A DNA stretch of 64,000 bases from Phycisphaeraceae bacterium (GTDB lineage Bacteria > Planctomycetota > Phycisphaerae > Phycisphaerales > UBA1924). The DNA is taken from assembly GCA_015200025.1 (NCBI GenBank), contig CP054186.1, positions 2,492,001 to 2,556,000 of the forward strand, read 5' to 3'. The notes beneath the pieces were generated by a model. That model did not search any database, was not told the DNA's origin, and saw nothing but the letters and a program-made list of their open reading frames with translations. The first letter of the stretch is position 1; every line of letters starts with the position of its first letter. Positions 7,193 to 15,326 of the stretch are shown here, in pieces. The position numbers were made by a program, and so were the translations under genes.

Positions 7193-7987
7193 GTGGACAG
7201 CGTGCACGGGACCTCGGCGAGGCTCCTCTACGACGACGAGCGTGCGGCGGATCAGATCCTGAGCGAGCTCACGATCCTGAGTCTCGAGCTCGGCCGGGGC
7301 GAGGCACGGCGGCAATCGCAGGCCGCGGACATCCGGCAGGCGCTGCGGGCCGAGGTTCGGAAGTTCGATGCGGATCGTGCGCGGCTGGAGGGTCGGATCG
7401 CGTTCTACGACGCCGCGGAGCGTGCGGTCATCGCGACGGGCATCGGCACGGTCGCGGGCGCGGCGACGTTCGGCGTCGGGGCGTTTGCCTTCCCGGCGGC
7501 GGCGGCGGGGCACTCGGCATGGGGGCTGGCGGGGCTGAGCGCGGCCGCGGGCGTGGCGGGCTCGGGGGCGACTCAGGCGTACGAGATCGCCGCGGGCGAC
7601 CGCGACGGGTACAGCCTGGCGGAGATGGGGATCTCCGGCGGCGTCGGCGGCCTGCTCGGACCGGGCGTCCGAGCCGCCGGCCACGCCGTGAGGGCTTGCG
7701 GGACCATCAAAAACGTAGGTGCCCGCTCTGCGAACAACACGGCCCGCCCCTTCGCGGAACGATTGGCGGATTATGAGCGAAATCCAGGCGTTTGGTCGCT
7801 GGAGTCCATGCACGCGGAAACAGCCGTCTCGCGCCGTGCAGCGGGTGGCGTCAGCGAGCAGATGATTTATCGTAACTCGCAGTCTGGCGAGACCATAGTG
7901 CGGCACCGTTTGACGAGACCAAGCGGGAAAGATCTGGAAGACCACTTCCGGCCTATGTATAAACCACGTGGCGGCGAGGTGGAATAA
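7193..7987 (+). CDS. Orphan pre-toxin and C-terminal toxin, family unknown
   Basis: A 264-residue frame from a GTG. The first 45 residues repeat the linker of the preceding cassette (162 bp, two mismatches), then comes a helical pre-toxin region with an Ala/Gly-rich hydrophobic stretch (about residues 80-125) that might cross a membrane. Residues 109-168 or so match the block at 1081-1277. The last 80 residues form a distinct tip: FAERLADYERNPGVW, SMHAETAVSRRAAGG and an ending with HFRPMY. No Rhs core is attached, so it is a silent donor as it stands. I cannot name the toxin family. Confidence 0.55.
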   Translation: MDSVHGTSARLLYDDERAADQILSELTILSLELGRGEARRQSQAADIRQALRAEVRKFDADRARLEGRIAFYDAAERAVIATGIGTVAGAATFGVGAFAFPAAAAGHSAWGLAGLSAAAGVAGSGATQAYEIAAGDRDGYSLAEMGISGGVGGLLGPGVRAAGHAVRACGTIKNVGARSANNTARPFAERLADYERNPGVWSLESMHAETAVSRRAAGGVSEQMIYRNSQSGETIVRHRLTRPSGKDLEDHFRPMYKPRGGEVE

Positions 7988-8346
7988 TGAACAAATATGA
8001 AGTTCAAATGTGTGTGATGGACTGTCTGCTTGACGATGACGTTGAGAGTCTGCCGTCGCTGATGCAAGCTCTTAATGATGAAGATCCATCGAGTTGGCGG
8101 ATCGCGCGAGGCCAAGCGTTTTCTGTAGAGGAGGTACAAGCCGCGCTCCAGAGCTTAAGTGCCACCGGTCACGTGACCCAATTCGTCGAGGAGCCGCCGG
8201 ATTTTCGGCTGCGGCCTATTACTAGCCACGATGTTGGTTTGAAGAACCCGTGGGAATCCATCTGGTTCCATTTGGAACGGAAAGGGCGGGAGGAGCACGC
8301 ACAATGGTGGGAAGACGAGGGGCGGCGCAAGTATCCGAAGAGGTAG
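7987..8346 (+). CDS. Immunity protein, unrecognised family
   Basis: A 119-residue acidic protein whose ATG overlaps the TAA of the preceding toxin by one base. It starts MNKYEVQMCVMDCLLDDD and has a central helix-turn segment (FSVEEVQAALQSLSATGHV) that could be a winged-helix-like fold. The Trp-rich C-terminus reads NPWESIWFHLERKG. The coupling and order identify it as the immunity partner; no family name is offered. Confidence 0.6.
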   Translation: MNKYEVQMCVMDCLLDDDVESLPSLMQALNDEDPSSWRIARGQAFSVEEVQAALQSLSATGHVTQFVEEPPDFRLRPITSHDVGLKNPWESIWFHLERKGREEHAQWWEDEGRRKYPKR

Positions 8347-8483
8347 CACTTCTCGCCGCATACCGATCCGAAAGCATTATGTCCAATCTGCTGACCGGCG
8401 TCGACGCGATATACGCCAGCGCAACAGTGAGATAGCGGTGGCTATCTTGCAAGACGTCGACGGGGGGCGGATCCCAACGGCTC

Positions 8484-9719
8484 GTGTCTGACGGGCCACG
8501 ACCGGCTGATCGTGGCGTTGGGGAACCTGCCGTTGTACGCGGGGTATTGGTGGGACGGCGTGCTGGCCGAGGTGTCGTGGCGGGCGATCGCGGCGGACCA
8601 CGCGGACCCGGGGTGGGGGTGGGGGGTGGGGGCCCGTCGCACGCGGACCTGGGGCTGACCGACCGCACGTCGCTGGGCCTGTACCACGTGCGTCACCGGG
8701 CGTACGACCCGGGCGGCGGGGGTGGCGGTGGGGGTGTGGGGGCGGGCCGGTGGCTGCAGCGCGACCCCATCGGCACCGACGGCGGGCCGAACCTCTACCA
8801 GTACGCGGACGCCGACCCGCTGCGCCTGATCGACCCGATGGGACTGCGGGCGGTCGAGTACCTGGGTGACGAGGGGTGCGAGCCCGGCGGGGTCAGGCCG
8901 GACCTGACGGCGCACCCCAGCACCGAGTCGCACAAACAAGGTCAAATCAACCGGATCGAGTCGATCCTGAAGGATCGGCAGCTCAGCCGCGAGGAGCGAG
9001 AGAAGCTCGAGCGTAACCTTAAGGAGTACCGGCTCCAGCGAGACCCGGCCACGTTCCGGGCGGCCGAGGAGCAGGAGGCCGATCAGCGTCGGCGGATGAA
9101 CCGGCTGTTCGAGGGGGTCCGGGCGGTCGCGCAGGGCATCGATTACGTCAAGTCGGGGATCGAGATCGGCGTGGGAATCGTCAGCGAGCCGATCGATCTC
9201 GCGCTGGCGATCACCTATCTCACACGGGAACCCGGAAACTGGCGGAACTGGGCGGCGGCGCTGCCGTTCGTGCCGTCGGCGGTGGCGCGGCACGCCTTCC
9301 AGGCCGGGGGCGTGGCCGGTCGGCACGCCGGCGAGGTGATCGGGAAGGCCTACAGTTCTCGGGTTTTGAGCAAGAACCTCGAGACGACCGGGCTGGTCCG
9401 GGGCCAAGGCCAGCACGCGCACCACGTGGTCGGGAACAGCAAGAAGACGTGCGAGCTTGTGAAGGAGTTGAAGACCCGGGGGATCGACTTCGACGTGAAC
9501 GAGAGCCTCAACGGGATGTTCATCGACGCCGAGTTCCACCGGCAGGTCTTCAACAACCCGCGGTACCGTCGGTACGTGGACAGATCCATTGCCGGTGCGA
9601 ATGACCGGAAGGCGCTTGCGGAAAATATCGAAGCGATCAAGATCGAGACGCTCCGGGCCCAGGAGCAGTGGCGCCGCCACCGCCGGGCCGCAACCCCGTG
9701 GGGCAAGCATGGCTCGTAG
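8484..9719 (+). CDS. Orphan Rhs cassette with AHH-type nuclease toxin
   Basis: A 411-residue frame. The first 50 residues are an out-of-frame reading of Rhs core (the DNA at 8488-8600 matches 2809-2930 in another frame); true Rhs frame resumes after a G/T tract near 8,610 with GLTDRTSLGLYHVRHRAYDP, RWLQRDPIG and DPMGLRAVE. A coiled-coil-like segment (ILKDRQLSREEREKLERNL) precedes the toxin tip, which carries AHHVVGNSKKTC, GIDFDVNESLNGMF and a late HRQVF, the order seen in AHH-motif HNH/endonuclease-VII-fold toxins. An almost identical second copy lies at 10,484-11,285. Confidence 0.7.
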   Translation: MSDGPRPADRGVGEPAVVRGVLVGRRAGRGVVAGDRGGPRGPGVGVGGGGPSHADLGLTDRTSLGLYHVRHRAYDPGGGGGGGGVGAGRWLQRDPIGTDGGPNLYQYADADPLRLIDPMGLRAVEYLGDEGCEPGGVRPDLTAHPSTESHKQGQINRIESILKDRQLSREEREKLERNLKEYRLQRDPATFRAAEEQEADQRRRMNRLFEGVRAVAQGIDYVKSGIEIGVGIVSEPIDLALAITYLTREPGNWRNWAAALPFVPSAVARHAFQAGGVAGRHAGEVIGKAYSSRVLSKNLETTGLVRGQGQHAHHVVGNSKKTCELVKELKTRGIDFDVNESLNGMFIDAEFHRQVFNNPRYRRYVDRSIAGANDRKALAENIEAIKIETLRAQEQWRRHRRAATPWGKHGS

Positions 9720-10335
9720 TTACAATACGTGCATTGATGAGAGAGAAGAATTTGCGGGATATCCGCGAGATAGGCTTATCTTTGATATTATCTGTAACGA
9801 TAAGCGCATCCCGTGGCTGATGGTGGACCTCCCGGTCGCTGGTGGTATATGTGATGAATGGTACTTTCAGTTTACTGAGGGGCGCCCGCTGCGACGCGGC
9901 TGGAGCCGGGTCTCGCTGATGGCCGAGAACCGACAGGCGGCCAAGGTCAAGGGGTTCCAGGCGTTCACCATGTCACGCTTCGGCATCCTCGGCTTCTCGG
10001 AGCGCACGCGGGACACGCTCAAGGACCTGCTCGAGCCCTACGGCGAGTTCCTCCCCGTGCTCTACGGCGCGACGGTCGTCTATCTCTACAACTGCACCAC
10101 CGTCTACCACGCCGTCGACGAGGAGCGGTCGGAATTCTCGAGAGATCCCGACGGGACGCCGTATGATATAAAACGCGCCGTGGTGGTCAGAGGCCGCTTG
10201 GGCCCGGCCCCGATCTTCCGCGACGCCCTCTGCCCCATGAAGCTCATCTTCCGCTCGAGCTACTTCGACGCGGCCGTCGCCGCCGGGATCCAGGGGTACG
10301 TGTTCATCCCCTTCGGCGTGATCGTCGACGCGTAG
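9709..10335 (+). CDS. Imm11-like (DUF1629) immunity protein, copy 1
   Basis: A 208-residue protein whose ATG (9709) overlaps the toxin stop. It starts MARSYNTCIDEREEFAG and ends with the motif LIFRSSYFDAAVAAGIQGYVFIP, which fits the C-terminal signature of Imm11/DUF1629 immunity proteins. The first 150 bases are AT-richer than the rest. It is expected to neutralise the AHH nuclease. Copy 2 (11,275) is nearly identical except for a divergent patch of about 20 residues near residue 142. Confidence 0.7.
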   Translation: MARSYNTCIDEREEFAGYPRDRLIFDIICNDKRIPWLMVDLPVAGGICDEWYFQFTEGRPLRRGWSRVSLMAENRQAAKVKGFQAFTMSRFGILGFSERTRDTLKDLLEPYGEFLPVLYGATVVYLYNCTTVYHAVDEERSEFSRDPDGTPYDIKRAVVVRGRLGPAPIFRDALCPMKLIFRSSYFDAAVAAGIQGYVFIPFGVIVDA

Positions 10336-10402
10336 CCACCCCCACCCCCACCCCCACCCCCGGCCGACCGGAAGCGCCGAACCGCTCCGCCTCATCGACC
10401 CG

Positions 10403-11285
10403 ATGGGCCTTCGGGCGGTCGAGAATTTCGAGCAGGCATTCGAGGACTGCGAGCCGGGCAGCGCCGGGAACCTCAAGGATCATCCCAGCACCGAGTCGCA
10501 CAAACAAGGTCAAATCAACCGGATCGAGTCGATCCTGAAGGATCGGCAGCTCAGCCGCGAGGAGCGAGAGAAGCTCGAGCGTAACCTTAAGGAGTACCGG
10601 CTCCAGCGAGACCCGGCCACGTTCCGGGCGGCCGAGGAGCAGGAGGCCGATCAGCGTCGGCGGATGAACCGGCTGTTCGAGGGGGTCCGGGCGGTCGCGC
10701 AGGGCATCGATTACGTCAAGTCGGGGATCGAGATCGGCGTGGGAATCGTCAGCGAGCCGATCGATCTCGCGCTGGCGATCACCTATCTCACACGGGAACC
10801 CGGAAACTGGCGGAACTGGGCGGCGGCGCTGCCGTTCGTGCCGTCGGCGGTGGCGCGGCACGCCTTCAGGCCGGGGCGTGGCCGGTCGGCACGCCGGCGA
10901 GGTGATCGGGAAGGCCTACAGTTCTCGGGTTTTGAGCAAGAACCTCGAGACGACCGGGCTGGTCCGGGGCCAAGGCCAGCACGCGCACCACGTGGTCGGG
11001 AACAGCAAGAAGACGTGCGAGCTTGTGAAGGAGTTGAAGACCCGGGGGATCGACTTCGACGTGAACGAGAGCCTCAACGGGATGTTCATCGACGCCGAGT
11101 TCCACCGGCAGGTCTTCAACAACCCGCGGTACCGTCGGTACGTGGACAGATCCATTGCCGGTGCGAATGACCGGAAGGCGCTTGCGGAAAATATCGAAGC
11201 GATCAAGATCGAGACGCTCCGGGCCCAGGAGCAGTGGCGCCGCCACCGCCGGGCCGCAACCCCGTGGGGCAAGCATGGCTCGTAG
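10403..11285 (+). pseudogene. Duplicated AHH toxin cassette, frameshifted
   Basis: Copy of the cassette at 8,916-9,719 at an offset of 1,568 bases. It starts with DPMGLRAVENFEQAF and lacks the rest of the Rhs core. Near 10,867-10,880 it lacks one C (TTCAGG against TTCCAGG) and one G (GGGGCG against GGGGGCG) relative to copy 1, which changes the frame before the toxin tip; the offset then becomes 1,566. The AHH tip itself is intact in frame 10,878-11,285. The two deletions are in or next to homopolymers, so sequencing error is possible. Confidence 0.7.
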
Positions 11286-11994
11286 TTACAATACGTGCAT
11301 TGATGAGAGAGAAGAATTTGCGGGATATCCGCGAGATAGGCTTATCTTTGATATTATCTGTAACGATAAGCGCATCCCGTGGCTGATGGTGGACCTCCCG
11401 GTCGCTGGTGGTATATGTGATGAATGGTACTTTCAGTTTAACGAGGGGCGATCGCTGCGACGCGGCTGGAGCCGGGTCTCGCTGATGGCCGAGAACCGAC
11501 AGGCGGCCAAGGTCAAGGGGTTCCAGGCGTTCACCATGTCTTACTTCGGCATCCTCGGCTTCTCGGAGCGCACGCGGGACACGCTCAAGGACCTGCTCGA
11601 GCCCTACGGCGAGTTCCTCCCCGTGCTCTACGGCGCGACGGTCGTCTATCTCTACAACTGCACCACCGTCTACCACGCCGTCGACGAGGAGCGGTCGGAC
11701 ATATTCAGGCTCTCCTCCGGCCTGGTTGCCGATATCAAGCGAGCCGTGGTAGTCCGCGATCGACTGGGCCCGGCCCCGATCTTCCGCGACGCCCTCTGCC
11801 CCAAGAAGCTCATCTTCCGCTCGAGCTACTTCGACGCGGCCGTCGCCGCCGGGATCCAGGGGTACGTGTTCATCCCCTTCGGCGTGATCGTCGACGCGTA
11901 GCCACCCCACCCCACCCCACACCCACCCCACCCCGGCCGACCGGAAGCGCCGAACCGCTCCGCCTCATCGACCCGATGGGCCTTCGGGCGGTCG
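10484..11994 (+). repeat. Second unit of a 1.5-kb tandem duplication
   Basis: Matches 8,916-10,422: toxin, Imm11 gene, a CCACCC-rich run and the Rhs tag LRLIDPMGLRAV. Differences seen are two 1-base deletions in the toxin, several substitutions in the immunity gene (a dense patch at about 11,698-11,760) and a different length of the CCACCC run. Identity stops at 11,994, where the array ends. Confidence 0.85.
11275..11901 (+). CDS. Imm11-like immunity protein, copy 2
   Basis: A 208-residue paralogue of the protein at 9,709, with the same start context (GCAAGCATGGCTCG). Outside a few substitutions (EGRSLRRG for EGRPLRRG, MSYFG for MSRFG) the sequence is the same, but the segment around DIFRLSSGLVADIKRAVVV differs clearly from copy 1, in residues as well as bases. 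This patch may be where toxin specificity lies, or a gene-conversion tract from a third copy. It is the last gene of the array. Confidence 0.7.
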   Translation: MARSYNTCIDEREEFAGYPRDRLIFDIICNDKRIPWLMVDLPVAGGICDEWYFQFNEGRSLRRGWSRVSLMAENRQAAKVKGFQAFTMSYFGILGFSERTRDTLKDLLEPYGEFLPVLYGATVVYLYNCTTVYHAVDEERSDIFRLSSGLVADIKRAVVVRDRLGPAPIFRDALCPKKLIFRSSYFDAAVAAGIQGYVFIPFGVIVDA

Positions 11995-12454
11995 TCAACT
12001 CGCCCCGGCCAGCCTAGAAGTCCCTCGAGGCCAAGCCAGAGCGCTTTCGGCCTTGCCCAACATTCCGAATTGGGTTTCTCTCGGGGAGTTCAGAGAAAGG
12101 CCTCGGGAAGAGGCCTTTTCTCGTTAACGGTCGCGGGTCTTGGCCTACGGCGCGTATCTCTCGGGATCTACGGGACTTCTGAAAGTCCACGATTTGCCGA
12201 GCGCTCTCGAATCCGAGACATCGCATCGACGGGTCGGCCGCCACGCCGGGGTTGGGGGCCGAAAGTCTCTCCGCGCTCTCAAACTCTCTGGGCGTCGGGG
12301 TTAACGCGCTTCCGGGGTGAACGAGGGGTGCCCTTCGGCGTCTGCGGCGCTCCCTGACCGTTTCGCGTATTCAGTGGGCAGAGGGCCCGCACCGGACGCG
12401 GGCTCCATTCCAGCATCAGGTGCGAAGCCGAGCGCCAAGCGCACGCCCGCACGG
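11995..12454 (+). other. Junction between Rhs array and integrative element
   Basis: No convincing gene. The Rhs homology stops at 11,994. An intrinsic terminator is at 12,096-12,119. The remaining sequence is GC-rich without clear promoters. The stretch GACGCGGGCTCCATTCC (about 12,397-12,413) resembles a tRNA T-arm remnant, but no complete tRNA can be folded from it. One end of the element probably lies here. Confidence 0.4.
12096..12119 (+). terminator. Intrinsic terminator
   Basis: Perfect 9-bp stem AAAGGCCTC / GAGGCCTTT (12,096-12,104 with 12,110-12,118), loop GGGAA, ending in a run of T residues (12,116-12,119). The complementary strand also ends in a short T run, so it may work in both directions. 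It closes the Rhs array. Confidence 0.7.
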
Positions 12455-12718
12455 ATGCATGTCCCCCTTCACGGAGGATGTGCCCGTGCACGACACCGCG
12501 CTCATGGACGACGCGCCCGCCCCCACCGCCACACTCGACCCCGATGCCCGACCACGCCCGCCGCCCGGTTGGTCGGCATCGCCGCCATCTTCGCCGAGGG
12601 TATCCGCCGCCGCCGGCGACAGGTCGTCATTTCGGGGCCGAACATCGAGCATCAAGAAGGCTCTCCGGCTCGACTTGAACTGTCCGGGCATGGTCGCCCT
12701 GATGGGTCCCGTGGTTAA
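12455..12718 (+). CDS. Small conserved ORF upstream of DUF2924, uncertain start
   Basis: The 3' part of this frame encodes RLVGIAAIFAEGIRRRRRQ, a pattern I associate with the small protein usually encoded just before DUF2924 and the serine recombinase in this element class. The 5' part is implausible (His/Arg-rich). A better N-terminus, MDDAPAPTATLDPDAR, starts at 12,504 in another frame, so a frameshift near 12,550 is likely, like those seen in the next two genes. The function is unknown. Confidence 0.3.
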   Translation: MHVPLHGGCARARHRAHGRRARPHRHTRPRCPTTPAARLVGIAAIFAEGIRRRRRQVVISGPNIEHQEGSPARLELSGHGRPDGSRG

Positions 12719-12740
12719 CGGCCACGAGAACGGAGACCCG

Positions 12741-13256
12741 ATGGCGATCGATGTGAATGCAGCCGAGCGGGCCTTGGAGAAGATGACCGTGCCGCAACTG
12801 AAACAGCGGTACGCCAAGGTCTACGGCGAAGAGACGCGGACGCACCACAAGGTGCTGCTCATCAAACGGATTCTCTGGCGGATGCAGGCGCTCCGGGAGG
12901 GTGACCTCTCGGAGCGGGCACGCCAGCAGCGCGCGAACTGGCTAACGACGCCGACCTGCGGCGAAGCCCGCCACGCGTGCCACCGTCGGACGCGCCGACG
13001 CCGCGGGCCAATGGCGAAAGCGTGGTACGCGTCGCCATTGAGACGAGCGGCGACAACCGGCTCCCCGCGCGGGTCGGTTCTCCGACGCGAGTACAAGGGC
13101 CGCGCCGTGCTCGTCCGCGTGCTGCCGAAGGGATTCAGTACGAGGGTGAGGTCTTCCGGTCGCTCAGCCCATCGCGGCGAAGGTGACCGGGTCGCACTGG
13201 AACGGATTCCGATTCTTCGGGCTCCACAGGCCAGCAACCCGGAGGGCAAGACATGA
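12741..13256 (+). pseudogene. DUF2924 protein, frameshifted
   Basis: Starts MAIDVNAAERALEKM and continues with VPQLKQRYAKVYGEETRTHHK and IKRILWRMQALREGDLSERARQ, a clear DUF2924 N-terminus. The C-terminal half is split over three frames: REYKGRAVLVRVLPKGF (frame of 12,741), then QYEGEVFRSLS, then KVTGSHWNGFRFFGL. One missing base at about 13,136 and another at about 13,169 would restore one 150-residue protein. DUF2924 genes typically stand directly before a large serine recombinase, as here, and are probably accessory to it. Decay and assembly error cannot be told apart. Confidence 0.7.
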
Positions 13257-14842
13257 GGACCTCGATCGACACCAAACCCGTAGGGAGCGTTGGCGTGGCG
13301 ACGGTGCCGCGCCATCTACACCCGCAAGTCCAGCGAACAGGAACCGAGCAGGAGTTCAACTCGTTGCACGCCCAGCGCGAGAGTGGTGAGGCCTACGTCG
13401 CCAGCATGAAGCACGAGGGCTGGGTGGCGCTCCCCGACCAGTACAACGACGGCGGCTTCACCGGCGGGAACACCGACCGCCCAGGCTGTCAGCGGCTGAT
13501 GGCCGACATCGAGGCCGGCAAGGTTGATTGCGTGGTGGTCTACAAGGTTGACCGCCTCTCGCGGTCCCTGATGGACTTCGCCCGGATGATGTCGGTGTTC
13601 GAGAAGCACGACGTCTCATTCGTATCGGTGACGCAGCAGTTCAACACGACCCAGTCGATGGGGCGGCTCACACTCAACATCTTGCTCTCGTTCGCGCAGT
13701 TCGAGCGGGAGATCATCTCGGAACGCACACGGGACAAGATTGCGGCCTCCAAGCGCAAGGGCAAGTGGTTCGGCGGCAAGCCCATCCTGGGGTACGACCT
13801 CGCGCCGCAGCCCGCGGGCGGCAGCAAGCTCGTGGTCAACACCGCAGAAGCGGAGGTTGTCCGCGAGATCTATCAGCTCTACCTGGAGCATCGCTCGCTC
13901 ACGAAGGTGGCCCAGATCCTCAACGCCCGCGGCTGCACGAGCAAGCGTTGGACGACGCGGAAGGGCGTGGCGTTCGGCGGCCGGGTGTGGGACAAGCACC
14001 TCCTGATCAACGTGCTCACCAACCCGGCGTACATGGGGAAGGTCAAGCACAAGAAGGAGCTCTTCAACGGCGAGCACGCGGCCATCGTCGACGAACCGCT
14101 CTGGCAGCAGGTGTACGGGATCATCAAGCACAACGGCCGCACCGGCGGCATGCACGTCCGCAACCAGCATGGGGCGCTGCTCAAGGGCCTGATCCACTGC
14201 GGCCCGTGCGAACACGCGATGGGCCACACATACAGCGTCAAAGACGGGAAGGCCGCCTACCGCTACTACGTTTGCTACGTCGCCCAGAAGCAGGGCTGGC
14301 ACGCCTGCCCGTCAGGCTCACTGCCCGCCGAGCAGATCGAGCGGCTGGTGGTCGACCGCATCAAGCACATCGGCGGCGACAGCGCGCTGGTCGCGGCCAC
14401 CTTCCGCCAACTCCAGAGCGGCGTCCGGACGCGAACCGCGCAAATCGAGAAGGACCAGGCCGCCGGCGTTCGTGAGATCCAGAAGATCGAGGGCGAGCTC
14501 CGCAAGGTCGCCACCACTGCGGGAACGGACGCCAACGCTGCCGCCCGCTTGGCGGACCTGCACGAGCGGCTGTCCAAGGCGAGCGAGCGGGCACGGTGCC
14601 TCCGTGTGGAGGCGGAACGGATCGATGGCGAGGTGATCACCCGCGACGAGATCGCCGCGGCGCTCAGGGAGTTCGGCACGACGTGGGACGTGCTCTGCCC
14701 GCGGGAGCAGGCGGCGGTGCTGGCGAACCTCGTCAAGCGGGTGGACTACGACGGCGCAAAGAAGACGGTATCGATCACATTCCATCCTGCGGGGCTGCGA
14801 ACGCTCGGCCAGGCACCCGCTGAAGAAGAGGAGGCAGCATGA
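13253..14842 (+). CDS. Large serine recombinase with scrambled catalytic segment
   Basis: A 529-residue site-specific recombinase. From residue 30 it follows the resolvase domain (GTEQEFNSLHAQRESGEAYV, VDRLSRSLMDF, TLNILLSFAQFEREIISERT), then a recombinase domain (about 190-300), a zinc ribbon (HCGPCEHAMG, VCYVAQKQGWHAC) and a C-terminal coiled coil. The catalytic segment CRAIYTRKSSEQ is present in the DNA at 13,305-13,340 but in another frame; the long frame reads HLHPQVQRT instead. A compensating pair of indels near 13,300 and 13,340 explains this. If real, the enzyme lacks its nucleophilic serine. It overlaps the next gene by ATGA. Confidence 0.85.
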   Translation: MRTSIDTKPVGSVGVATVPRHLHPQVQRTGTEQEFNSLHAQRESGEAYVASMKHEGWVALPDQYNDGGFTGGNTDRPGCQRLMADIEAGKVDCVVVYKVDRLSRSLMDFARMMSVFEKHDVSFVSVTQQFNTTQSMGRLTLNILLSFAQFEREIISERTRDKIAASKRKGKWFGGKPILGYDLAPQPAGGSKLVVNTAEAEVVREIYQLYLEHRSLTKVAQILNARGCTSKRWTTRKGVAFGGRVWDKHLLINVLTNPAYMGKVKHKKELFNGEHAAIVDEPLWQQVYGIIKHNGRTGGMHVRNQHGALLKGLIHCGPCEHAMGHTYSVKDGKAAYRYYVCYVAQKQGWHACPSGSLPAEQIERLVVDRIKHIGGDSALVAATFRQLQSGVRTRTAQIEKDQAAGVREIQKIEGELRKVATTAGTDANAAARLADLHERLSKASERARCLRVEAERIDGEVITRDEIAAALREFGTTWDVLCPREQAAVLANLVKRVDYDGAKKTVSITFHPAGLRTLGQAPAEEEEAA

Positions 14843-15270
14843 ACGGCATGGACGAGGTCACGATCGAGTTCCCGGTCCACTTCACGCGAGGGGCGGCCGG
14901 GCGGAAGGAGGTCAACGTCGGCCCCGAGCCCGTCGTGCCGTCGGTCGAGCGGGGTTGCGTGCCCCGGGTCGCCCGCCTGATGGCGCTTGCGATCCGGTTC
15001 GAGGAGCTGGTCCGCCGCGGCGAGGTCGATTCGCACGCCGACCTCGCCCGGCTGGGGCAGGTCACGCGAGCCCGAATCAGCCAGATCATGGACCTGTTGT
15101 GCCTGGCTCCGGACATCCAGGAGGAGATCCTGTTCCTACCACTTATAGAGCGTGAGCGGGATGCGATCAGCGAGCACGAACTCCGCGTCGTGTGCGCCGT
15201 GGCCGATTGGCGCGAGCAGCGCCGGCGCTGGCAGGCGATGCTGGGGGCTCAACGCCCGTCGCAGAATTGA
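14839..15270 (+). CDS. HTH DNA-binding protein of the recombinase operon
   Basis: A 143-residue protein coupled to the recombinase by an ATGA overlap. After a beta-rich N-terminus (VTIEFPVHFTRGAAGRKEV) it has a ParB/KorB-like helix-turn-helix (SHADLARLGQVTRARISQIMDLL) and a helical tail (LIERERDAISEHELRVV). Proteins of this layout commonly follow DUF2924-associated recombinases and probably bind the element DNA, as directionality factor or regulator. The specific role is inferred. Confidence 0.6.
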   Translation: MNGMDEVTIEFPVHFTRGAAGRKEVNVGPEPVVPSVERGCVPRVARLMALAIRFEELVRRGEVDSHADLARLGQVTRARISQIMDLLCLAPDIQEEILFLPLIERERDAISEHELRVVCAVADWREQRRRWQAMLGAQRPSQN

Positions 15271-15326
15271 ACAAAGCCCGGCGGACCGCGATGAAACGGT
15301 CCGCCGGGCGAGCTACGAGGGCTTGG

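Noticed and set aside
12380..12425. Possible tRNA gene or tRNA-derived attachment site
   Set aside because: Only a T-arm-like GCGGGCTCCATTCC is seen; acceptor, D and anticodon arms cannot be folded.
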